In this document: one piece after another, positions 25,402 through 32,398 of the stretch | How positions within the stretch are numbered: position 1 is the stretch's first letter | How the letters are laid out: each line of letters opens with the position of its first letter | NCBI GenBank assembly: GCA_024690825.1 | Contig: JAILOK010000108.1 | Location: 1-32,398 of the forward strand | From: Lachnospiraceae bacterium | GTDB lineage: Bacteria; Bacillota; Clostridia; Lachnospirales; Lachnospiraceae | Direction of reading: 5' to 3' | Length of the DNA stretch: 32,398 nucleotides | Program-made: the position numbers and the translations under genes | The notes under the pieces: generated by a model | Told to the model about the DNA's origin: nothing | Databases searched by the model: none | Seen by the model: only the letters and a program-made list of their open reading frames with translations

Positions 25402-26508
25402 ATGGAAAAAATAAGAGAAAAGGAAGATATCATACTGGCAGTCCTTTTCGGGTATCTGCTTCTTACATCTTTTATAAACCAGACCGTTTATGATGTGGTC
25501 GGAAGATACGCATCAGTGATCGTTTTTATCGTCCTGTGCTTTCTTCTGTTCCTTCATGCCGGTGAAATCCTTGAAAGAAAAGATATTAAGGCTGTGGCTG
25601 CCGTCATTGCCATAGTGGTCACGGGGATAAATCTTATCGTCATCGGCTCAAACAAAGGAGCCTTTTTCATCCCGTCAGATCTCTGCCTCATCTGTGTGGC
25701 ATCCTTTTATGTGCGGTTAAGGGAAAAGACAAAGACGTATATCACGGGGCTTGGCAGCATCCTCACCATTTTGTGGTATTCCTATGTAAGGTGGGATTAC
25801 AATTTCAATATGGCGGGTCTTACCTTCATGCTTTTTATGATGATGGGGGTGACCTTCCTTGAATTCTTAAAAAAAGAGAAAACTTATGATTATCTGACGC
25901 TGGCACAGATACTGATGTATGTGACGGCGTTTCTGTATGCGACGCTTTATCACAGCCGGTGCGCAATGGCCGGGATACTGGTATTCGGAGGATGTATCCT
26001 CATAAGGAGGCTTCTTGTATCCGACAGGCTGCTTTTCACGATCCTTCTGATACTTACCACAGCGGGAAGCGTGCTTTTTACGATGGTCTATGTTGTGCTG
26101 GCTGAGAGGGGAGCGGGCGGCAGATTTCTGTACAAGGATCTGTTTTCCGGCAGGCATCTGATATGGAAGGAGCTGTGGAGCGCGTATTTTGCACATCCGA
26201 TCACCGGGATAGGGTCCTCCTATGCCTTAAAGAGTTTTGATATATTTGAAGTGCATAACGGCCTTTTTGATATCCTCGTCGTTCACGGGACTGTGGTATT
26301 TTTCCTTGTCCTGATCCTTATCGCAGCGGCCATGAACGGCGCCCATATGGGAAAGGAAAACAGAAAGATAAAGGGATTTGCCTTTGCGGCGCTTTTCGGC
26401 ATGCTTACGGCATCGTTTTTTGAAAACTTTTTCACCGTGCCGCCTTATTCCGTTTTCTTTCTTATTTTCCTTCTGGCTGGTCGGGAAGCGGATTCTCAAA
26501 TTTCGTAA
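25402..26508 (+). CDS. O-antigen ligase/polymerase-like membrane protein (Wzy/WaaL type), copy 2
   Basis: A 368-residue protein with about ten membrane segments, paralogous to the protein at 22801. Both have an INLI-x-IGSN-x-G pattern in the N-terminal third and a loop with FSGR-x2-IW-x-E-W, TGIGS-x-Y-x-LKSF and HN-x3-DIL-x-VHG (here VHNGLFDILVVHG). In this copy the arginine near residue 185 is in HSRCAMAG rather than RGAFMA. One of the pair may be the polymerase and the other a ligase or second-glycan polymerase. The start ATG is two bases after the flippase stop, with no strong ribosome site. Its last 47 bases overlap the 3' end of dnaB on the other strand. Confidence 0.82.
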   Translation: MEKIREKEDIILAVLFGYLLLTSFINQTVYDVVGRYASVIVFIVLCFLLFLHAGEILERKDIKAVAAVIAIVVTGINLIVIGSNKGAFFIPSDLCLICVASFYVRLREKTKTYITGLGSILTILWYSYVRWDYNFNMAGLTFMLFMMMGVTFLEFLKKEKTYDYLTLAQILMYVTAFLYATLYHSRCAMAGILVFGGCILIRRLLVSDRLLFTILLILTTAGSVLFTMVYVVLAERGAGGRFLYKDLFSGRHLIWKELWSAYFAHPITGIGSSYALKSFDIFEVHNGLFDILVVHGTVVFFLVLILIAAAMNGAHMGKENRKIKGFAFAALFGMLTASFFENFFTVPPYSVFFLIFLLAGREADSQIS

Positions 26509-27832
26509 GAGAGGCAAGCCAGACGAGAGGTATCTTGTCTAACTCTCCGTTTCTGTGTTTTGCTATTATGATATCCGCGATACCTTTCCGGTCGCTGTCT
26601 TCGTTGTAGTAATCATCTCTGTATATGAACATGACAAGGTCGGCATCCTGCTCGATAGCGCCGGAATCACGAAGATCCGAAAGCTGGGGCGTGTGGTCCT
26701 GCCGGAGTTCAGGGGCTCTTGAAAGCTGCGAGAGCGCAAGTACAGGTACCTTTAATTCTCTGGCGACAGCCTTTAAGGATCTTGAGATCTCTGATATCTC
26801 GTTTACTCTTGACTGGTCTGAGCGTCCGCTTTTGCTTACATTCATCAGCTGCAGATAATCTATGATCACCATGTCAAGGCCGTTTTCGACCTTAAAACGA
26901 CGGCATTTTGAACGCAGTTCCGAGACTGTGATACCGGCGGTATCATCTATGGCAAGATTTGATCTGCCGACAGTGCTGCCGCTTTCTATCAGACCCTTCC
27001 ACTCATCATCGGTAAGCTTGCCGTCCCTTATGTTTGTGGAATTCACATGTGAATCCATGGCAAGAAGACGGTTTACCAGCTGTTCCTTGGACATTTCCAG
27101 TGAAAATATGAGAACTTTTTTATTCTGTCTGAAGCATGCATACTGCGCGATGTTTAAGACAAAGGCTGTTTTTCCCATAGAGGGACGGGCCGCGATAAGC
27201 ACCAGATCGGACGGCTGAAAGCCGGCAGTAACCCTGTCGAGTCTTTCAAATCCGCTGGGAACTCCGGTGATATGGCTTTCCGATTTGGCGACCTCCTGGA
27301 TATGCTTTAATACATCTATAACGACCTTCTGTATCGGAACGAAGGTGCCGTGTCCCCTGTTCTGGGCAAGCTCAAAGATCTTTTTTTCAGTAGTGCTTAA
27401 AAGATCTTCTGTGTCTGCAGTGCCGTTAAAGCAGTCATTTTCGATGTCGGCGCAGACCTTTATGATCTGCCGGCGCAGCGCCCTGTCGAGAACGATATTC
27501 GCATAGTAGCTCACATTTGCCGAAGTGGGGACAGAATCTATTATGTCCGCGAGAAAGTTGATGTTACAAACCTCATCCGGAGCATTTTTTTCCTTCAGGC
27601 GGCTCACGATTGTCACATCGTCAACAGGCTTCTGCTCATTAAAGAGTTCGTTGATCACATCAAAGAGCAGACCGTAGCGTCCGTCATAAAAATCTTTTGC
27701 GGTCAGTTTTTCCGAAGCAGTCATGATGGCGTCTTTTGAAAGGAACATGGCGCCTATTACCGAACGTTCCGCCTCCGGAGCATGCGGCGGTGTACGAAGC
27801 ACACTGCCGGCTTTTTCAAGAGAAGTATCCAT
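26462..27832 (-). CDS. dnaB: Replicative DNA helicase
   Basis: From the ATG at 27832, 456 residues, normal for DnaB. The N-terminal domain starts with PPHAPEAERSVIGAM, and the RecA-like domain has Walker A ARPSMGKTAF (about 215-224), the SLEMS motif, IDYLQLM as Walker B, and LSQLSRAPELR with the arginine finger region. It forms the hexameric helicase unwinding DNA at the fork and should be loaded by the DnaI-like protein at 6525. A TTG in frame at 27847 would extend it into rplI, but ATG 27832 has GGGAG correctly spaced. One base separates it from the rplI stop. Its 3' end overlaps the convergent wzy-like gene by 47 bases. Confidence 0.97.
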   Translation of the reverse strand: MDTSLEKAGSVLRTPPHAPEAERSVIGAMFLSKDAIMTASEKLTAKDFYDGRYGLLFDVINELFNEQKPVDDVTIVSRLKEKNAPDEVCNINFLADIIDSVPTSANVSYYANIVLDRALRRQIIKVCADIENDCFNGTADTEDLLSTTEKKIFELAQNRGHGTFVPIQKVVIDVLKHIQEVAKSESHITGVPSGFERLDRVTAGFQPSDLVLIAARPSMGKTAFVLNIAQYACFRQNKKVLIFSLEMSKEQLVNRLLAMDSHVNSTNIRDGKLTDDEWKGLIESGSTVGRSNLAIDDTAGITVSELRSKCRRFKVENGLDMVIIDYLQLMNVSKSGRSDQSRVNEISEISRSLKAVARELKVPVLALSQLSRAPELRQDHTPQLSDLRDSGAIEQDADLVMFIYRDDYYNEDSDRKGIADIIIAKHRNGELDKIPLVWLASLTKFENPLPDQPEGK

Positions 27833-27833
27833 A

Positions 27834-28280
27834 TCATTCTCCCGCAACTTCTACTTTAAGACCGGCTGTAACCTCGGGGTGAAGCTTTACAGGGACGGTG
27901 TAGCTTCCCAGGGCCTTTATGGGATCCGTAAGGAGCAGCTTTTTTTTGTCAAGCTTTATTCCGTGCTGTTTCTCGGCTTCCTCGGCTATTTCCTTCGTGG
28001 ATACGGAACCGAAAGCTTTTCCGTCCTTGCCGGCTTTGATGGAGCAGGTTACGGTTATGCCCTCGATCTTTGTCTTCATGTCAAGAGCTTCTTCAAGGCG
28101 GGCTTTTGCCTGCTTTTCTTCCACGGCTTTTCTTACTTTTACATCATTGAGGTTTTTGCTGTCGGCGGGTACGCCGAGCTTTTTCGTGAAAAGGAAGTTT
28201 CTGGCATAGCCTTCCTTTACCTCGACTATATCATCTTTTTTTCCGAGTGACTTGACATCGGCAAGCAGTATTACTTTCAT
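27834..28280 (-). CDS. rplI: 50S ribosomal protein L9
   Basis: A 148-residue protein with the L9 N-terminal RNA-binding domain MKVILLADVKSLGKKDDIVE and VKEGYARNFLFTKKLGVPA, then the long connecting helix and the C-terminal domain ending LHPEVTAGLKVEV. L9 binds 23S rRNA near the L1 stalk and helps reading-frame maintenance. AGGAGG about ten bases upstream lies inside the gdpP 3' end. Its ATG overlaps the gdpP stop by one base (TGATG). The gdpP-rplI-dnaB order is conserved in Firmicutes. Confidence 0.98.
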   Translation of the reverse strand: MKVILLADVKSLGKKDDIVEVKEGYARNFLFTKKLGVPADSKNLNDVKVRKAVEEKQAKARLEEALDMKTKIEGITVTCSIKAGKDGKAFGSVSTKEIAEEAEKQHGIKLDKKKLLLTDPIKALGSYTVPVKLHPEVTAGLKVEVAGE

Positions 28281-30331
28281 CAGATCGCTTCCTCCTGTTC
28301 CATTTTTTCTATAGTTTCTTCAAGGAGCTTTACGGCTTCATCCATGGAGATGTCCGAAAGCTGTGTTCCCGCTATGTTCATGTGGCCGCCGCCACCCATT
28401 CTCTCCATGATGATCTGTACATTCACTTCGTCTATGGAACGGGCAGAGATGTAGATCTTGTTTGAGTATTCGGTCAGAACAAATGAAGCGGTAACATGAT
28501 TGATGTTCAAAAGTTCGTTTGCAGCCTGCGCACCTACTACGGTGGGAGAATCAAGACCCCGGGCAGGGCATACCGCTATGGCATATTTTCCGCGGAAAAG
28601 GTCGGAGTTTTTGACTGTTTCCGCTCTGGCTTTATAATCCTTAAGGTCATTTCTGAAAAGTTTGCGGACTCTTGTGATATCGGCTCCGTTCCGGCGAAGG
28701 AAGGCGGCAGCTTCAAAGGTGCGGACACCGGTCTTTGACATGAAGTTATTGGTATCTATCATAATACCGGCATAGATGGTGTCAGCCTCGATGTTTTTGA
28801 TCCTTTTGCCGTCGAGAATGTACTGGAGTATCTCTGCTATCATTTCGCAGGCGCTTGAAGCATAGGGCTCAATGTAGGAGAGGGTTGCGTTTTCGATGAC
28901 CTCTTTGCCCTGCCTGTGGTGGTCTAAGACCACGATGGTGCCGCATCTGTTTAAGAGTTCGGGACATTCCGTTATGGAGGGCTTGTTCGTGTCAACCACT
29001 ACGAGCACCGAGGAATGATCGGAGAACTGTATGGCCTCGGGGCTTGATACGAACATGTCGGGGTCATAGTCTTCATCATTTACAAAAGCATCCACAAAAG
29101 GTTTGATCGACTGGGTCACATTATTGATAACGATATGACATTTCTTTTCAAACTGTCTGACCGCACGGTAAACGCCGACTGCGGCGCCGAAGGAATCAAT
29201 ATCCGTGATCTGATGTCCCATGACAAAGATCCTTTCATGGGATTCTATTATCTCCCGCAGAGCATGGGCTTTTACCCTGGCCTTTACGCGGGTGGATTTT
29301 TCAATCTGCAGGCTCTTGCCTCCGAAGTAGGTGGTATTGCCGGAATCCTTGATCACAACCTGATCTCCTCCGCGGCCCAACGCCAGATCGATGGCCCGGC
29401 GGGCAAACTGTTCACTTTCGGGGAGTGTCGATGCATCAACGCCAAAGCCCATGGAGAGAGTTACAGACATATCATTTCCGACCTTCACCGTTTTTACATC
29501 TTCAAGGATGTCGAACTTATTCGCCGAAAGTTCATCGAAGGATTTTTTATTCATCAGGACAAAGAATTTGTCCTTTTCAAAATTCTTTACAACGGCATTA
29601 TATGTGGAAAAGTATTTCTTTATTTTCCTGTCAATGAGGGCCGAAAGCAGGGATCTTCTCACATCCTCGACGTTTTCCATAACCTCGTCATAGTTGTCCA
29701 TGTATATATAGCCGCTGACCTGCTTTTCGTCATTATTCTGTTTGATTATGCGGTTGATCTCGGTTTCGTCAAAGAGAAGGACCGTCACAAGCTGTCCCGA
29801 AAAGTCCTCGCTGTTTACTATGACGCTTTCCTGAACCATGTTGTTTAAGGAGATCCGCTGAAGGCTTGCTCTGTAGGATTTCTCGCCTATGGTGAAGTCT
29901 ATATTACAGACATCAGTATCTTCGGGGAATGAATCTTTTGTGATGGCGGGTATATGGCTTGCGATGGATTTTCCAAAGAGGTCTTTTTTCCCGAGAACCG
30001 TCTGGAATTCTTTGTTGGCCCAGATAAAGCGGGCGTCGTCGTCTAAAATGGCGTAGGGGAGGGGAAGTCCCTTTATGAGTTCCTTCTGTACCTGGCCGTA
30101 GCGTACCGCAAAGTTTACCATGTCGGTAGTTATGGCTTTTTTATTGGAGAATCTCACGAGGAGAGCGATGAGGATGACCGCAGCCGTAAAGCAGCATGCT
30201 ACGAGAGCGGAACATCTGTCCGTAAAAAAGAGGACAAGGGTCAGAATGACCATCAGGGCCGAAATGATCATCGGCCAGTAGATGTACAGCTTAAGCTGCC
30301 TCCTGTAATCTATCCGGGAATTGTCGTCCAT
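28280..30331 (-). CDS. gdpP: Cyclic-di-AMP phosphodiesterase GdpP
   Basis: A 683-residue protein with the full GdpP layout: two membrane helices (about 15-37 and 41-61), a PAS domain (about 93-200) with ILDDDARFIWANKEF, a degenerate GGDEF domain (about 210-345), and DHH/DHHA1 phosphodiesterase domains. The catalytic residues appear intact: the D-x-D in HQITDIDSFGAA, VVVDTNKP, the DHH motif in VVLDHHRQG, and GGGGHMNIAG in DHHA1. It hydrolyses c-di-AMP and so affects cell-wall and potassium homeostasis. GGAGA precedes the ATG. The gene sits between the deacetylase gene (17-base gap) and rplI (one-base overlap). Confidence 0.96.
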   Translation of the reverse strand: MDDNSRIDYRRQLKLYIYWPMIISALMVILTLVLFFTDRCSALVACCFTAAVILIALLVRFSNKKAITTDMVNFAVRYGQVQKELIKGLPLPYAILDDDARFIWANKEFQTVLGKKDLFGKSIASHIPAITKDSFPEDTDVCNIDFTIGEKSYRASLQRISLNNMVQESVIVNSEDFSGQLVTVLLFDETEINRIIKQNNDEKQVSGYIYMDNYDEVMENVEDVRRSLLSALIDRKIKKYFSTYNAVVKNFEKDKFFVLMNKKSFDELSANKFDILEDVKTVKVGNDMSVTLSMGFGVDASTLPESEQFARRAIDLALGRGGDQVVIKDSGNTTYFGGKSLQIEKSTRVKARVKAHALREIIESHERIFVMGHQITDIDSFGAAVGVYRAVRQFEKKCHIVINNVTQSIKPFVDAFVNDEDYDPDMFVSSPEAIQFSDHSSVLVVVDTNKPSITECPELLNRCGTIVVLDHHRQGKEVIENATLSYIEPYASSACEMIAEILQYILDGKRIKNIEADTIYAGIMIDTNNFMSKTGVRTFEAAAFLRRNGADITRVRKLFRNDLKDYKARAETVKNSDLFRGKYAIAVCPARGLDSPTVVGAQAANELLNINHVTASFVLTEYSNKIYISARSIDEVNVQIIMERMGGGGHMNIAGTQLSDISMDEAVKLLEETIEKMEQEEAI

Positions 30332-30348
30332 AAAAAATCTCCAGTAAC

Positions 30349-31104
30349 TCAGTAGAATTCATACACAGCATTAAGCCTGTTGAAAAAATCTTTTTCATAG
30401 TACATGTCGGTCTTTGTATCAACAAGCTTTCCATAACGGTCGTACATCGGATGTACCATTATCTCTGTCAGGGAGTTTTCCTCCAGATCTTCGTAAACTG
30501 CGGAAAAGTCCTTAAACGAACCGAAATAATCAGTGGTAAATACTCCTGACCGGGCAAGTGACCGGTTATATCTTTTTTTATACCATGCCTTGAGGAAGGA
30601 CATTTTCCGGTACATATTGCGTGAAAGCCGCACAGACCGGATGCCGTACTTTTTCATCAACGGCATGAGTACCTTTATCACGGAAGGATCTGTATGTACA
30701 TGGTGATGGGAGTCAAGGTGATGATCGGGCAGACCGTACTGCATGTATTTTACAAGTTGTGCCTCGATCTCTGCTGCCATCACCGAGCTTTCTTCTCTGG
30801 TAAGTTTAAGTCTTGTGGCCGTGTTTTTCTGGAAGGCTGCGTTAAACAGCCCGTCCGGGCCGCAAAAACATCTGTAACACCGGATCCCGTCTGTCAGAGG
30901 CTCTCCCGAAGTCAGGTTTAAGTGGATCCCGACCCTTTCTTCAAAACCTCTCTCCTTTGAAAGAGCAACCGCCTCATCGCAGAAGGGCATGTTGACCATC
31001 AGCGTGGCGGATGTGATCATGTAATTTGAAAAGCACTCGCAGACAGCCGCATTCACTTCACGGCTGATCCCGAAATCATCGGCATTTATTATAAGTCGGT
31101 GCAT
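30349..31104 (-). CDS. ChbG/YdjC/HpnK-family carbohydrate deacetylase
   Basis: A 251-residue protein of the YdjC-like deacetylase family. The N-terminal NADDFGIS (7-14) supplies the metal-binding and catalytic aspartates. H61 in GIHLNLTSGEPL and the histidine cluster LDSHHHVHTDP (130-140) complete the metal site. Members remove N-acetyl groups from chitobiose-type or lipid-linked sugars; the substrate here is unknown. It sits between rpsR and gdpP, a position not usual for the conserved rpsF-ssb-rpsR and gdpP-rplI-dnaB blocks. The start has only a weak purine-rich ribosome site and lies 20 bases after an 11-bp hairpin. It could modify amino sugars of the nearby polysaccharide, but this is inference. 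Confidence 0.87.
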   Translation of the reverse strand: MHRLIINADDFGISREVNAAVCECFSNYMITSATLMVNMPFCDEAVALSKERGFEERVGIHLNLTSGEPLTDGIRCYRCFCGPDGLFNAAFQKNTATRLKLTREESSVMAAEIEAQLVKYMQYGLPDHHLDSHHHVHTDPSVIKVLMPLMKKYGIRSVRLSRNMYRKMSFLKAWYKKRYNRSLARSGVFTTDYFGSFKDFSAVYEDLEENSLTEIMVHPMYDRYGKLVDTKTDMYYEKDFFNRLNAVYEFY

Positions 31105-31124
31105 TGTTTCTTTTAATCATTACA

Positions 31125-31152
31125 GGGCTGTCTTACTTTCATAAGACAGCCC
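31125..31152 (-). terminator. 11-bp perfect hairpin between rpsR and the deacetylase gene
   Basis: GGGCTGTCTTA and TAAGACAGCCC form a perfect 11-bp stem around a 6-base loop. On the minus strand, the direction of rpsR, it is followed by TGTAATGATTAAAAG and not by a clean run of U. It may be a partial terminator, an RNA processing or stabilising structure ending the rpsF-ssb-rpsR transcript, or a control on the deacetylase gene. Confidence 0.5.
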
Positions 31153-31169
31153 ATCGGGAAATACATTTT

Positions 31170-31442
31170 TTATTCTACAACATAAGGCAGAAGCGCGAGA
31201 TGTCTGGCTCTTTTAACAGCAGTCGTCAATTCTCTCTGGTGCTTTGCGCATGTGCCGGTTATCCTTCTCGGAAGAATCTTTCCTCTTTCCGAGATGTATC
31301 TTTTAAGCTTGATGACATCCTTATAATCGATGTCGCCTTCCTTGCCGCAAAATACACAAACCTTTTTTCTTCTGTGCATCCCGCCTCTTCTGCGGTTTGC
31401 GAAATCCGGACGGTCACCGCCGGTTCTGTTCATATATGGCAT
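31170..31442 (-). CDS. rpsR: 30S ribosomal protein S18
   Basis: A 90-residue protein with the S18 core: [35 protein letters not shown] and [20 protein letters not shown]. The retained cysteines in CVFC and TCAKH suggest a zinc-binding form of S18. It binds S6 on the platform of the small subunit. A strong AGAAGGAGG site precedes the ATG, and 15 bases separate it from the ssb stop. Confidence 0.98.
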   Translation of the reverse strand: MPYMNRTGGDRPDFANRRRGGMHRRKKVCVFCGKEGDIDYKDVIKLKRYISERGKILPRRITGTCAKHQRELTTAVKRARHLALLPYVVE

Positions 31443-31457
31443 GATTTTTCCTCCTTC

Positions 31458-31907
31458 TTAATTAAAGGGAAGATCTTCGTCTATCTCATCGGGAACATTC
31501 ATGAATCCGTCGTCTGCGCCCGAGGGAGCAGATGCCTGTGAAGGTCTTTCGCCGGAATCGGAGGAGCCCTGCGCGGATTTGCTTTCCGCGAACTCTATCT
31601 CCTCGACAACGACATCCGTGGTATACACTGTCTGTCCGTCCTTATTGTTGTAACGTCCGGTCTGGATGCGTCCGCTTACCACGAACTTGGTGCCCTTATG
31701 AGCATATTTCTCAACAAACTCACCCTGCTTGCCAAAGGCCACGCAGCTGATGAAGTCCGCACTTTGATCATCGCCGCCTTCCGACTGTCTGCGGAATCTT
31801 CTGTCTACTGCCAATGTGAATCTTGCCACTGCAAGAGGAGTATCTGACTGTGAGTATTTGACTGAAGGATCTTTTGTAAGGCGCCCCATTAATACAACTT
31901 TGTTCAT
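31458..31907 (-). CDS. ssb: Single-stranded DNA-binding protein
   Basis: A 149-residue protein with the OB-fold start MNKVVLMGRLTKDPSVKYS, FTLAVDRRFRR, the FISCVAFGKQGEFVEKYAHK segment and the VVSGRIQTGRYNNKDGQTVY segment. A flexible Ser/Gly/Ala linker leads to the acidic tip DEIDEDLPFN, which recruits partner proteins; there is one extra Asn after the usual final Phe. It lies between rpsF and rpsR, the standard arrangement, with a weak AGGG ribosome site in the 34-base gap after rpsF. Confidence 0.97.
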   Translation of the reverse strand: MNKVVLMGRLTKDPSVKYSQSDTPLAVARFTLAVDRRFRRQSEGGDDQSADFISCVAFGKQGEFVEKYAHKGTKFVVSGRIQTGRYNNKDGQTVYTTDVVVEEIEFAESKSAQGSSDSGERPSQASAPSGADDGFMNVPDEIDEDLPFN

Positions 31908-31941
31908 ATTATTGCCCTACTTTCTTATTGAAAAACTGTGG

Positions 31942-32364
31942 TTATGCTTCTGTATCTTCAGATGCAGGAGCGGGTTCTTCTGCAGCCTTTGCCGGTTCTT
32001 CGTCTTTTGAAGCCTCGACTGCTTCCGCATTTTCCGCATCGCCTTCGGATCTTCTCTCGTCATGCTTTACAACGAGCTCTTTTTCGTCCGAAACGATGAG
32101 GTATCTGTGGATATTGTCCATAATGCGGATACGCTGTTCGATCTCAGCAGGTGCCTCGGGTTCTGCCTGGAATTTAATGAAGAGATACCATCCTTCTTTG
32201 GTCTTTTCGACCTCATAGGCGTATCTCTTTTTTCCCCAGTCGTCTACCGAGGTGATGCTGCCGCCAAAACGCTCGATAAGTGCCTTGACCTTATCGACTG
32301 CTGCGTTTTTGTCGCTCTCTTCAAGCTTTCCGTTTACGGCAACGGCCAACTCGTACTTGTTCAT
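31942..32364 (-). CDS. rpsF: 30S ribosomal protein S6 with acidic C-terminal extension
   Basis: A 140-residue protein. The S6 core (about 1-97) is recognised by YELAVAVNGKLEE, IERFGGSITSVDDWGKKRYA and the EVEKTKEGWYLFIKFQAEP segment, then IRIMDNIHRYLIVSDE. An extra tail of about 40 residues rich in Glu, Ala and Pro follows, a low-complexity acidic extension beyond the usual 95-100 residues. S6 pairs with S18, encoded two genes downstream. TAAGGAGGT precedes the ATG. Its promoter lies beyond the window edge. Confidence 0.97.
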   Translation of the reverse strand: MNKYELAVAVNGKLEESDKNAAVDKVKALIERFGGSITSVDDWGKKRYAYEVEKTKEGWYLFIKFQAEPEAPAEIEQRIRIMDNIHRYLIVSDEKELVVKHDERRSEGDAENAEAVEASKDEEPAKAAEEPAPASEDTEA

Positions 32365-32398
32365 CTTTTTACCTCCTTATGGTCTTTTTGGCCCGCGC

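Noticed and set aside
27833-27847. TTG start for dnaB
   Set aside because: ATG 27832 is preceded by GGGAG with normal spacing, and the extension overlaps rplI without need.
27723-28250. Plus-strand reading of 175 codons
   Set aside because: It is antisense to rplI and the start of dnaB, both certain.
29135-29848. Plus-strand reading of 237 codons
   Set aside because: It is antisense to gdpP, whose domains and catalytic motifs are intact.
1-32398. CRISPR arrays, tRNA or rRNA genes, and transposase genes
   Set aside because: No regularly spaced direct repeats, no cloverleaf-like or rRNA-like segments, and no DDE or recombinase proteins were seen on either strand.

Overview
The window looks like a chromosomal segment of a low-to-mid-GC Firmicute, most likely a Lachnospiraceae-type Clostridium. 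This rests on three things: the conserved rpsF-ssb-rpsR ... gdpP-rplI-dnaB gene order, a DnaD plus DnaI-type primosome, and strong AGGAGG ribosome sites with sigma-A-like promoters. No tRNA, rRNA, CRISPR array or transposase gene was seen. No gene-free stretch exceeds 300 bases; the two longest gaps (1693-1908 and 8585-8804) are described below.

Left part (1-5318): the 5' end of nth (endonuclease III) on the minus strand is divergent from a polytopic membrane protein gene. That gene ends inside a 222-bp element with 63-bp imperfect inverted repeats, resembling a MITE. An RlmI-like methyltransferase follows, overlapped by a large membrane-anchored protein whose C-terminus looks like a catalytically dead C39-type peptidase domain.

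Next (5335-10187), all on the minus strand and read right to left: murC, then a replication group of a DnaD-domain protein, a DnaC/DnaI-type helicase loader and an atypical PRPP synthetase. The murC-dnaD gap carries an extended -10 promoter and one perfect plus one near-perfect DnaA box.

Centre (10315-26508): a plus-strand polysaccharide operon of about 16 kb, with genes mostly overlapping or nearly touching. It encodes nucleotide-sugar enzymes (dTDP-rhamnose reductase, a ketoisomerase/aminotransferase pair for a dTDP-3-amino-deoxyhexose, and Gmd plus Fcl for GDP-L-fucose). It also encodes a polyprenyl-phosphate glycosyltransferase, a WbaP-type initiating phosphotransferase, three GT2-like and one GT4 glycosyltransferases, a Wzx flippase, and two paralogous Wzy/WaaL-like proteins on either side of the flippase. 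One large membrane protein in the operon is split by a single in-frame TGA. The operon appears to start from a promoter whose palindromic -35 hexamer (TTGCAA) is also correctly placed to serve divergent murC.

Right part (26462-32398): minus-strand housekeeping genes rpsF, ssb, rpsR, a ChbG/YdjC-type carbohydrate deacetylase, gdpP (c-di-AMP phosphodiesterase), rplI and dnaB. The 3' end of dnaB overlaps the 3' end of the last polysaccharide gene by 47 bp. The housekeeping genes on both flanks run against the polysaccharide operon, consistent with an accessory cluster placed between two core replication/translation blocks.
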